DNA from: Ianthella basta
Lineage: Eukaryota > Porifera > Demospongiae > Verongiida > Ianthellidae
Reading direction: 5' to 3'
Assembly: GCA_964019415.1 (NCBI GenBank)
Contig: OZ025870.1
Location: 7,496,915 to 7,560,914, forward strand
Length of the DNA stretch: 64,000 bases
This document shows, one piece after another, positions 32,601 to 45,300 of the stretch. The notes beneath the pieces are model-generated. The model worked only from the letters and a program-made list of their open reading frames with translations. It was not told where the DNA came from and did no database searches. How positions within the stretch are numbered: position 1 is the first letter of the stretch; every line of letters starts with the position of its first letter. A program made the position numbers and the translations under genes.

Positions 32601-35600
32601 TAGGCCAATAATGGAGGACCAGCGAGTCATGACATAATTATAGTCATGATTCGCTCATATAGTCATCATAGGGTAGCCTTTTAGCCAGCACACTCCTCCT
32701 CCAGACACAAAGTAACAATTGCTCATTCAGAATGTCATAATTATAGATCAAAAAGCAGTAGGCAAACATTTGACAGTTTGGTAGGGATGCATTCACTGGA
32801 TATGACTGGCTGCTCTGGAGACTTGAAACTCTTGCAAACCCAACGGTCTAGTGTCTCTTGATGTATCTTTCAGGCCAGCAACAATACTGTACCCCCAACT
32901 ATCTGATTTACTGAACGTACATGGGAAAATTGCTAGCAAGTAGTTCGAGGTTCAGGGGCGCCCTGGCGCTCCACGAGTTTTTGGGGCGCCGAAGGCGCCC
33001 CTATATTGTTTTCAGATTTAGGTCTTCGTATGGCTTCATGTTCGTGTATATATATATATATACCACCACATGTGCCAGAAAGTGAATGCGCTCAATGGCT
33101 AAAGAAAAAGACCACCAGCGCAAGTTACAGCCGGTCAGTACCTGCACCGCCGCCATTGGAGTGCACGCTGCAGCAAGCAAATGTAAGCTTGCCTAAGGGC
33201 ATGCCATTGAATTGAGAGTGCATGGGAAGAAATTCAATGGCATGCCCTTAGGCAAGTTACAATTGCTTGCTGCAGCGTGCACTCCAATGGCGGCGGTGCA
33301 GGTACTGACCGGCTGTAACTTGCGCTGGTGGTCTTTTTCTTTAGCCATTGAGCGCATTCACTTTCTGGCACATGTGGTGGTGCGAATGGTGTGTGCATGT
33401 GCTGGCCTGGAGCCACTGTAACTTGCACTGGTGGTCTTTTTCTATGACCAACTAGCGCAGATACTCTACTGGCACAGGTGGTGGTGGCTGTGATATTGTA
33501 ACTTGCACTGTGTGGTGGTGGTGGCAGTGGTGTTTTTTTCTAGAGCAATGGTGCATATACTGAATGTATATGCATTGTAATTTGCACTGAGTGGCGGTGG
33601 TGGTGGCAGTCATTTCCATCTAGGAATGCATGTGGTGGCCGTAATATTGTAACTTGCACTGTGTGGTGGTGGTAGTAGTATGTGGTAGCAGCACCTGATG
33701 TGGTGGTCTGTTTTCTTGCAGCTCTAGCACATAATATGCTACTCATTGCAACTTCCACTGTGGTGGTGGTGATGGTGGTTGTATTTATCTATATATGTGG
33801 TGGTATAGCAGCTGGATATTGTGGCTGAATAGTTGTGAGCATGTGTATGTGGGTGCTGCTCTGCTCCAGCATAGCGGCAAATGCCTACAAATTGGTGTCA
33901 AAATGTGATTGTTCAAAAGGTCGCCTCCATTTTGTGACTAATTAAGCAATACTGCTAATGACACGAGCAAATGGACCATCTAACTATGTCCACTTAGTAT
34001 CACTACTTAGCGGGGCTGGGTTGGTGGGATATGCAATGAACTTCACTTTTCTCGGCCATTTTGCGACTAATTAAGAAATCCTGTTAATGACATGAACAGT
34101 CGGATTATCTGGCTAGGTTCACGAAGTGTCGTGACTGAGCGGGCCTGGCTGGTTGTATAAATCATACACCTCACATATGTCGGCCATTTTGAGACTAATT
34201 AAGAAATCCCGCTAATAACATAGGAAGGTGGACCACTTGGACGTGTCCACCAAGTTTCATGTCTCAACGAGCCGAGTTGCATTAATATACAAGATACCAC
34301 TATGCATCAATATAAATGCACCATACATTAAGTGTTCTCCTATGTGCATTTATATAAGCATTTTGCGGGCTGCTTGTAGAAGAACGAAGACCTAAACATG
34401 TTGGTGCTGCTCCGCTCCAGCATAGCGGCTAATGCCTACAAATTGGTGTCAAAATGTGATTGTTCAAAACATCGCCTCCATTTTGTGACTAATTAAGCAA
34501 ACTGCTAATGACATGAGGAAATTGGTCATCTAACTGCATCCCCTTAGTATCATGACTTAGCAGGGCTGGGTCGGTAAGATATGCAATGAACCTCATTTTT
34601 CTCGGACATTTTGCAACTAATTAAGAAATCCTGCTAATGACATGAACAGTTGGATTATCTGGCTAGGTCCATCAAGTGTCATGACTGAGCGGGCTGGGCT
34701 GGTTGAATACATCATACACATCACATATGTCGGCCATTTTGAGACTAATTAAGAAATCCCGCTAATAACATAGGAAGGTGGACCACTTGGATGTGTCCAC
34801 CAAGTTTCACGTCTCAACGAGCTCAGTTGCATTCATATACAAGATACCACTATGCATCAATATAAATGCACCATACATTAAGTATTATGCTATGCACATT
34901 TATATTAAGATTTAGCGGGCTGCTTGTAGAAGAACGAAGGCCTAATTAAAAATTCTGCCTCATTTAAAAGTCTTAAAATCTCCCATACTTCAAAAGCACA
35001 CCTATCACATGTTCGTGAGGGGTGCCTAACCCCCCGGGAATTATATTATATTATATTATATTATATTATATTATATTAACCACCACCACCACACAGTGCA
35101 AGTTACAATATCGCAGCCACCACCACCTGTGCCAGTAAAGTATCTGTGCTAGTTGGTCATAGAGAAAAAGACCACCAGTGCAAGTTACAGTAGCCACCAC
35201 CACATGTGCCAGTAGAGTATCTGCACTAGTTGGTCATAGAAAAAGACCACCAGTGCAAGTTACAGTGGCACCAGCACCATTCGCACCACCACATGTGCCA
35301 GAAAGTAAATGCGCTCAATGGCTGAAGAAAAAGACCACCAGCGCAAGTTACAGCTGGTCAGAACCTGCACCGCCACCATTGGAGTGCACGCTGCAGCAAG
35401 CAAATGTAAGCTTACCTAAGGGCATGCCATTGAATTGAGGGTGCGTGGGAAGAAATTCAATGGCATGCCCTTAGGCAAGTTACATTTGCTTGCTGCAGCG
35501 TGCACTCCAATGGTGGCGGTGCAGGTTCTGACCAGCTGTAACTTGCGCTGGTGGTCTTTTTCTTCAGCCATTGAGCGCATTTACTTTCTGGCACATGTGG

Positions 35601-38600
35601 TGGTGCGAATGGTGCTGGTGCCACTGTAACTTGCACTGGTGGTCTTTTTCTATGACCAACTAGTGCAGATACTCTACTGGCACATGTGGTGGTGGCTACT
35701 GTAACTTGCACTGGTGGTCTTTTTCTCTATGACCAACTAGCACAGATACTTTACTGGCACAGGTGGTGGTGGCTGCGATATTGTAACTTGCACTGTGTGG
35801 TGGTGGTGGTGGTGTTTTTTCTAGAGCAATATGGCACATATACTGAATGCATCCATTGTACTGGCACCATGTGGTGGTGGTGGTGGTCATTTTCATTTAG
35901 GAATGCATGTGGTGGCCGTAATATTGTAACTTGCACTGTGTGGTGGTGGTAGTAGTAGTATATAGTAGCAGCGCCTGATGTGGTGGTCTGTTTTCTTGCA
36001 GCTCTAGCACATAATATTATACTGGTGTGCTCATTGCAACTTCCACTGTGGTGGTGGTGATGGCGGTTGTATTTATCTATGTGGTGGTGTAGTAGCTGGA
36101 TATTGTGGCTGGATAGTTGTGAGCAAGTGTACATGTTGGTGCTGCTCTGCTCCAGCATAGCGGCAAATGCCTACAAATTGGTGTCAAAATGTGATTGTTC
36201 AAAACATCGCCTCCATTTTGTGACTAATTAAGCAATACTGCTAATGACATGAGGAAATTGGTCATCTAACTTCATCCACTTAGTATCATGACTTAGCAGG
36301 GCTGGGTTGGTAAGATATGCATTGAACCTCATTTTTCTCGGCCATTTTGCCACTAATTAAGAAATCCTGCTAATGACATGAACAGTTGCATTATCTGGCT
36401 AGGTCCATCAAGTGTCATGACTGAGCGGGCCGGGCTGGTTGAATACATCATACACATCACATACGTCGGCCATTTTGAGACTAATTAAGAAATCCCGCTA
36501 ATAACATAGGAAGGTGGACCACTTGGATCTGACCACCAAGTTTCACGTCTCAACGAGCCAAGTTGCATTCATATACAAGATACCACTATGCATCAATATA
36601 AATGCACCATACATTAAGTGTTATGCTATGCACATTTATATTAGTATTTTGCGGGCTGCTTGTAGAAGAACGAAGACCTAATTAAAAATTCTGCCTCATT
36701 TAAAAGTCTTAAAATCTCCCATACTTCAAAAGCACACCTATCACATGTTCGTGAGGGGTGCCTAACCCCCCGGGAATTATATTATATTATATTATATTAT
36801 ATTATATTATATTATATTATATTATATTATATTATATTATATTATATTATATTATTTACTTTAGATTAGTGGTGTATATTGTAACTTGCACTGTATCCAC
36901 CACCACCACCACACAGTGCAAGTTACAATATCGCAGCCACCACCACCTGTGCCAGTAGAATATCTGTGCTAGTTGGTCATAGAGAAAAAGACCACCAGTG
37001 CAAGTTACAGTAGCCACCACCACATGTGCCAGTAGAGTATCTGCACTAGTTGGTCATAGAAAAAGACCACCAGTGCAAGTTACAGTGGCACCAGCACCAT
37101 TCGCACCACCACATGTGCCAGAAAGTAAATGCGCTCAATGGCTGAAGAAAAAGACCACCAGCGCAAGTTACAGCTGGTCAGAACCTGCACCGGCACCATT
37201 GGAGTGCACGCTGCAGCAAGCAAATGTAAGCTTACCTAAGGGCATGCCATTGAATTGAGGGTGCGTGGGAAGAAATTCAATGGCATGCCCTTAGGCAAGT
37301 TACATTTGCTTGCTGCAGCGTGCACTCCAATGGTGGCGGTGCAGGTTCTGACCAGCTGTAACTTGCGCTGGTGGTCTTTTTCTTCAGCCATTGAGCGCAT
37401 TTACTTTCTGGCACATGTGGTGGTGCGAATGGTGCTGGTGCCACTGTAACTTGCACTGGTGGTCTTTTTCTATGACCAACTAGTGCAGATACTCTACTGG
37501 CACATGTGGTGGTGGCTACTGTAACTTGCACTGGTGGTCTTTTTCTCTATGACCAACTAGCACAGATACTTTACTGGCACAGGTGGTGGTGGCTGCGATA
37601 TTGTAACTTGCACTGTGTGGTGGTGGTGGTGGTGTTTTTTCTAGAGCAATGGCACATATACTGAATGCATCCATTGTACTGGCACCATGTGGTGGTGGTG
37701 GTGGTCATTTTCATTTAGGAATGCATGTGGTGGCCGTAATATTGTAACTTGCACTGTGTGGTGGTGGTAGTAGTAGTATATAGTAGCAGCGCCTGATGCG
37801 GTGGTCTGTTTTCTTGCAGCTCTAGCACATAATATTATACTGGTGTGCTCATTGCAACTTCCACTGTGGTGGTGGTGATGGCGGTTGTATTTATCTATGT
37901 GGTGGTGTAGTAGCTGGATATTGTGGCTGGATAGTTGTGAGCAAGTGTACATGTTGGTGCTGCTCTGCTCCAGCATAGCGGCAAATGCCTACAAATTGGT
38001 GTCAAAATGTGATTGTTCAAAACATCGCCTCCATTTTGTGACTAATTAAGCAATACTGCTAATGACATGAGGAAATTGGTCATCTAACTTCATCCATTTA
38101 GTATCATGACTTAGCAGGGCTGGGTTGGTAAGATATGCATTGAACCTCATTTTTCTTGGCCATTTTGCCACTAATTAAGAAATCCTGCTAATGACATGAA
38201 CAGTTGCATTATCTGGCTAGGTCCATCAAGTGTCATGACTGAGCGGGCCGGGCTGGTTGAATGCATCATACACATCACATATGTCGGCCATTTTGAGACT
38301 AATTAAGAAATCCCGCTAATAACATAGGAAGGTGGACCACTTGGATCTGTCCACCAAGTTTCACGTCTCAACGAGCCAAGTTGCATTCATATACAAGATA
38401 CCACTATGCATCAATATAAATGCACCATACATTAAGTGTTATGCTATGCACATTTATATTAGGATTTGGCGGGCTGCTTGTAGAAGAACGAAGACCTAAT
38501 TAAAAATTCTGCCTCATTTAAAAGTGTTAAAATCTCCCATACTTCAAAGGCACACCTATCACATGTTCGTGAGGGGTGCCTAACCCCCCGGGAATTATAT

Positions 38601-41600
38601 TATATTATATTATATTATATTATATTATATTATATTATATTATATTATATTATTTACTTTAGATTAGTGGTGTATATTGTAACTTGCACTGTATATATAT
38701 ATATATATATATTGTATGGTGATTGCGCAACTATAGAGATTTAAGCATTAGCAGGTGGTCCTATATATGTGACTAGAAATAATAAAAATTTTCTACAAAA
38801 ATTGTAAGGATGTAATGGCATAAAAAGGACAGAAACAAGTAAAGACTGTTACACAGTGGAGCATTAACCATGGTCCCTACATGCAAGAATGTTGCACCTT
38901 ATAGTCCTACATCCTTGAATGTAGGGACGATGGTTAATGCTCCACTGTGTAACAGTCTTTACTTGTTTCTGTCCTTTTTATGCCATCCCTACATCCTTAC
39001 AATTTTTGTAGAAAATTTTTATTATTTCTAGTTTTTGTACTTTTTATAGTGGGCAGTTATGCTTAAGCAACACACAGTCACTTAGTCTCAACCATAGGGC
39101 ATTGGTGCAGGCATTATACCTCATTTCTGTAATCCTAAAGCTCAAGGTGTGGGCTAGCACCTAGGTTCCGCGTTAACCCAGCGAGGAACGGCGACCGGAA
39201 GCCAACCGTGGCTGGGAAATGCACGCACGACCGCGAAAGTCCTTCAAACGGCGCGCAAGCTGCTGCTGCAGCTGCTAACAATGGCACCAGTCACTCTGGT
39301 TTCATCCGGTTTAATTACGTAATTTGAAAATGGCGTCCGTCCCGCTTGGCCAAGCAACACGGCAGGAGTCGTGGCAAGCGCCGTCTTTCGCACTAACTCG
39401 CGCCGCCTTCTAACCTACAAAGGAATGCAGCCAGCCAAAATTGGTGCAATATGGTGTGTGAAGTATTCTCCTGGTCCCTCTGGTTCGTGCGCTACGGCTG
39501 TCAAAGAAGAAGAAGAAGAAGAAGAAGAATAAGAAGAATAAGAAGAAGACGAAACGTGGGAAATGTCGAGGGCGCTATCTACGTGTAGGCGCACCTTCGC
39601 TGTGAAGTAAGGTTATATATGTGCACTGTTTAGTCCCCGCTTCGTCATGGTAAGCTTCGTTCGCCGGTTTTCGGTCCTGTTCAGGAGTAGCGCGACTTTT
39701 CGTTTATATTACAGCATACAAACAACCACTGCCATCCCTACATAGACAGCACTACCGTGCTGTCTGATTACATATATATTTCTGTCATTTTGCAAATGGC
39801 GGCGCTCACGTCGTTCTTTACAAAGCTTTAAATCCTCTCTAATGACGTTTCGCCGTGTTTAAATCGAACGAAATGTGGTCATAAACATGTGTTAATAGAG
39901 TGATACTAATAAAAAGCCTAAGGAACGTCTCTTCTGCGAGATACAGCTCCAATTATCACTGACGGACATTGTAAAATGGCCGCGCGCTCGACGCGTTCTG
40001 TTTGCTAGGCTCAAAACCATCTTTCTTTAGATTTCGCCGTGTATCCAAAGAACGCAAAGTGTTTCTAGAACATGTTGAAGTAATATTATTGTGGTAGGAA
40101 GCTTACTTAACTGTTTTTCTGCGAGGTACAGCCCTAAATACAACAGAAGTCTAGTGACCCCTAGGCCAATAATGGAGGACTTGCCAGTCATGACACATAA
40201 TTATAGCCATGATTCGCTCATATAGTCATCATAGGGTAGCCTTTTAGCCAGCACACTCCTCCTCCAGGCACAAAGTAACAATTGTTCATTCAGAATGTCA
40301 TATAGATCAAAAAGCAGTAGGCAAACATTTGACAGTTTGGTAGGGATGCTTTCACTGGATATGACTGGCTGCTCTGGAGACTTGAAACTCTTGCAAACCC
40401 AACGGTCTAGTGTGTCTTGATGTATCTTTCAGGCCAGCAACAATACTGTACCCCCAACTATCTGATTTACTGAACGTACATGGAGAAATTGCTAGCAAGT
40501 AGTTCGAGGTTCAGGGGCGCCCTGGCGCCCCACGAGTTTTTTTAACTCGAAATACTTGTTTAACTCGAAATACTTGTTTCACATGCGGCATACCAAACCA
40601 AGCCAAACTTTTTGTGAAGGTGAAGTTGCAGTCATCTATGGTAAATTGTCCTTAATAATTATTGGTAAACTTTAGATATGCCTGACCTGGTCTTTAAAGC
40701 TGACAAAGTAGAAGAGTGTTGCTGCACAGTACACCATACAGCAATGTCTGTTTGTCATCACAGAAATACTGCTTTGAAGGCTGGATGTTACAAAATATGA
40801 ATGCATGGATGCACAATAACATCCATATTTAGGGTGTAGAATTAGTATTTGGCTGACATGAGAAGCTAGGTATCCCCCTCTCAAGAATCAAGCTCATCCA
40901 ATTCAAGGCTTTGAACTTGCAAGACATCGAGGGTGGGTGGATGCCATCTAAGTCATGGCTATAGACATTTGTGGCTAGTCCCTACGTGTTGGAGGCATCC
41001 GTAATTGGGTGACCACATTCATATGTCTTCAGCTGGGTAGCACGAGAATTTGTTTTGCTGAAATACTTGAACAGATTCAATCAATGCCTACTCATAGTTA
41101 AGAAAATGGTAGCTCATTGAATGAAATTAATGATCAGACCTAAAAATCTGGTCAGGTCATGGCCTGGGCAGCCTGGGCAGCTCCGCTGGGCATACATCAC
41201 CATGGATAACTTCAAAATTTATAATTTGGTAAGTCATGATCAACCACTTTGCTCGTTTTTATGCATACTTGCTGCAATGCCCGTCTTCAACATGCCCTTA
41301 ACTTACATGGCCCCATACTCCCATTTCAAGTGGATGGATGTGGGTGGGTAAGCTGACAGGTTTCCGAAAAATCTGATAGCCACCTCCTCTTTGGCTGTAG
41401 GCTGCCAGTGAAAGCCATTTCAGAACACCCTACGGCTAGGTGTTGTGGTACTGGGAAAGTTTGGTGGCCATCTGAACATCCACCTGAGAACAAGTATTTT
41501 GAGTTAAAAAACTCGTGGGGCGCCAGGGCGCCCCTGAACCTCGAACTACTTGCTAGCAATTTCTCCATGTACGTTCAGTAAATCAGATAGTTGGGGGTAC

Positions 41601-42267
41601 AGTATTGTTTTTGGCCTGAAAGATACATCAAGACACACTAGACCGTTGGGTTTGCAAGAGTTTCAAGTCTCCAGAGCAGCCAGTCATATCCAGTGAAAGC
41701 ATCCCTACCAAACTGTCAAATGTTTGCCTACTGCTTTTTGATCTATATGACATTCTGAATGAGCAATTTTACTTTGTGCCTGGAGGAGGAGTGTGCTGGC
41801 TAAAAGGCTACCCTATGATGACTATATGAGTGAATCATGGCTATAATTATGTGTCATGACTCGCTGGTCCTCCATTATTGGCCTACGGGTTACTAGACTT
41901 CTGTTGTATTTAGGGCTGTACCTCGCAGAAAAACAGTTAAGTAAGCTTCCTACCACAATAATATTACTTCAACATGTTCTAGAAACACTTTGCGTTCTTT
42001 GGATACACGGCGAAATCTAAAGAAAGATGGTTTTGAGCCTAGCAAACAGAACGCGTCGAGCGCGCGGCCATTTTACAATGTCCGTCAGTGATAATTGGAG
42101 CTGTATCTCGCAGAAGAGACGTTCCTTAGGCTTTTTATTAGTATCACTCTATTAACACATGCTTATGACCACATTTCGTTCGATTCAAACACGGCGAAAC
42201 GTCATTAGAGAGGATTTAAAGCTTTGTAAAGAACGACGTGAGCGCCGCCATTTGCAAAATGACAGAA

Positions 42268-42308
<41 letters not shown>

Positions 42309-45300
42309 GAACATGAAGCCATACGAAGACCTAAATCTGAAAACAATATAGGGGCGCCTTCGGCGCCCCAAAAACCAGCACAACCATTTTGCCCACTTAT
42401 TATTTATATTATATTTATATATTTATTTATATTACCCTATGGCTAGGCATCGTAGTGCTGGATAAGTTTGGTGCCATCCATTCTCAGGTGCCTGAGAAAA
42501 ACTGGCAAAGTTTTTGCCTACTCTTTATGCATTGTAGAGGTGCTCTTTCGGCGCTCCCTCCTCAGCTGTAGACTACCAGAGAATGCCAAAACTTCAGCAC
42601 CCTATGGCATGGCATTGTAGTGCTTGGCTGTTTTGGTGGTTATCTGTTCCTGTATGCCTAAGAACAATCTGGACAAATTTCCGCCTGACTCTTCTTTATA
42701 TACAGACTACTATTGATGTGAGACATTTCATACAGATTGGCTCTAGTTCCACTATCTTGTGTGCCCATAATCACAAAGTGCCAACTGCCCATTCAGGGTT
42801 CTGGAGGTATGTGGGCCTAACCTTTCATAATTTCACCTGGCTCGGTGGCAGTCATTCGGTTGCGTTGACACAGATCATATACAATTAGTTTGCATATCAT
42901 GGTTAGGAGTTTCTTCATGTACTGTAGTGACTCAGCAGGTACCTTTGATGGTGCACACCAACTTCAAATACTAACTTGGTTATCCAATCAGATTTGGATA
43001 CAGGCCAGTCATATCAAAGTATCGTAGAGTGCGCATGATGTTTCACATTCAGACATGTGCACTTTGGCTTTACGACTAATCAATTGCAAGTCTGTACCAA
43101 ATTGCCAAACATGTACATGAATATACTGTACTTGTTTCACTTTGTGCTGTACTTACCTCTCTGTATCCCTGACATTGAGTGTGATATGATCTAATTGTTA
43201 GTCCTTTGCTGGTGAAGTTTATTGAGCTATTCTTAATGTGAATCATTACTATCTTTGTTTGAAGAGATTGAATGTGGTTGGAGATGTTGTCTAGGAAGAC
43301 ACAATTATGGATTGTATGGTACTGGGTGGCATTGTTGGCTACTAGATAGCTAATGTGTAGACCTTAAGACCACTGTATAGTGGATGTATGCATTTCTTTC
43401 AAATTGTATTCTGATTTTGCAGGGACACTACTGCTTGGCTGTGGCTAATCGTGACTGTATAGGCCATGTTCCCATTCATACTATTGAACTAATCAGAGAA
43501 GCAGTGATCCACTTTTCTGCAGCTTACAAGTTGAGTCTTGACAAACAGACATTTTTAGAATGTCTGCTCTTGGCTGTACCAGAAGGTTAGTGAACATATT
43601 GATGTTGTGTCGTAACTAGTTGGTTTCTTAAGTGAAGCGTGTCCGTAGAGTACGTACTAGACACACACAATGCAAACAGATTGCACTGGATGTAACTGTC
43701 GCCGCCAGTGGCAGGACAACTTAATCAGTACAATGTACACTCAGAGGCCATATAGCACATGACATGCATTTAGCATCATTGTATGGTGCACACAATCATT
43801 CAGGCACATCTTCTTGCTGGCTCGCTGAGCGCTGGCTGTTTGTGCACCAGCTGGTCATGCACTAGCTGGTTGTACGCCAGGCCATGCTGCAATAGCTAGG
43901 TATACACAGGTGCACATTATGCAAGGTGTCCTATTGCCAGTTGTTGCTTTGCAAGGTGGAGTGTTTCGCTCAGTTTGCGACTCATCAATAGAACAGCCAG
44001 GAGCAAGCTCATGGTTATTTTCTTCAGCTGACTCCTGGTTGTTCCCTTGAACTGACTATTAGACCACATGTGTGCATCTCCTGTTAAGCACCAAAAACAT
44101 GCTAAGCACCATGGACTGTGTGACTCTCCTCAGCGTACTTGAACTACCTTGCTGCACATCACTGGAGAGCACACGCAATGTCCTATTCAACCATATGAAG
44201 GCATCTCTTGTTAATCCCCATGACAATTGCTAAGCACCATGGACTCTGGGGTACCCTTTGAATTGATTTTTAGGTGTTGGTCTTCTAGAGCTGAAAGTTG
44301 TTGATGAGTCCTGGGAGATGTCTTCCTGGCAGAACCTCTTGATTTCCATTTAGTCGTTCGCTGAACTTTCGGCCAATGGCCATTTGAACAGGCAGGTTCA
44401 AACTGAAACATGATATTGTGTCAATGGTTCAAACAGTGCGCAAAGTAACCATAATTACAATGAAATATAATAGGTGTATTGTGCATTGGCCAACCCAGAT
44501 TTCCTGAGGTCCATTCTTTTGTCTTTGAGCCTCTTTCCTCCTCTGTAGATGGCACTTTCTGCTGTATAGCTTATTTCACCAACAGCCTTTCACTTCGAGC
44601 TAAACTAGTGGCAAAGAAGCCGTTGCACCATTCGAACAGAAAGTGTTATTAGATAACCAATAGTCCTGCTATATCCGTAATCTACGTACTTCACTTTTGT
44701 CCATAAAACAAAGATGGCCGCCCACAGTTAAGCATGACAAAACGTTGAAAAACCTTCATTTCGCAAGCTTTCACACAAACCCAGGCCTAGGACACCCTCC
44801 AGCTAGTGCTCAGCAAGTTGAACTTCATCATCTGCGAATCCTCTGTTTGTTTCTGGAGATTGGTGTGAACAAAAAACCGGCCTAGCTCCACTATAGCTAA
44901 TAAGATAGTATCAGTCACTACATGTAGGATGGTCTCTGAATGCAAGGTTCTTAGGTGATTACCATATCCAGAGCTTTTTGACCTGGCCTCTATTTGAGCC
45001 TGGCTTCTATTGACTTTTGCTACAAAACGAACTGATGCCTTGCCATGTATCCTATCTAAAATCTGGGAACACATGGCTGCCATGGGATCGACACGTGCTG
45101 AGCTCTTTCTAGACAGTACAAGCTGTGAGAAGTAGCCACATTCACAATTCATGAATGTCACTCGTAGAAATGACTGCACCAGCTCATGTCTTGTAAGAAA
45201 TTCCAATACATTTGTAATCATAGCTACGTACATTTGGTAACATCTTGAAGTGCTTACTTCACTGACATCATCCACAATTGTCAACAGATACAAGGCCTTT

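Larger units (their letters stand above)
30527..38735. repeat. Higher-order palindromic satellite array, four units
   Basis: Four units share one plan: a large palindrome made of 75-90 bp monomers containing CACCAGTGCAAGTTACAGT; a GTGGTGGTGG-rich segment; about three diverged ~120-bp monomers (CCATTTTGNGACTAATTAAG, then CTGCTAATGACATGA); a CGGGCTGCTTGTAGAAGAACG segment; and a TATTA pentanucleotide tract. The units start near 30527, 33062, 35079 and 36896. Units 1 and 4 are nearly identical, as are 3 and 4; unit 2 is more diverged and has a doubled ~120-bp block. A copy of a dispersed element (32217-32975) interrupts the array between units 1 and 2. Open frames of 64-111 residues on both strands merely reflect repeat identity. 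Confidence 0.85.

Noticed and set aside
30535..37976. Repeated 64-111 residue open frames on both strands (for example the 86-residue frame at 30535, 35178 and 36998)
   Set aside because: They are identical because the satellite units are identical, and the same frame appears on both strands of the palindromes. There are no domains or splice logic; not treated as genes.
44787..45293. 168-residue minus-strand open frame
   Set aside because: No family resemblance, no homologous copy in the window and no supporting splice or promoter signals. Left unannotated but worth a database search.
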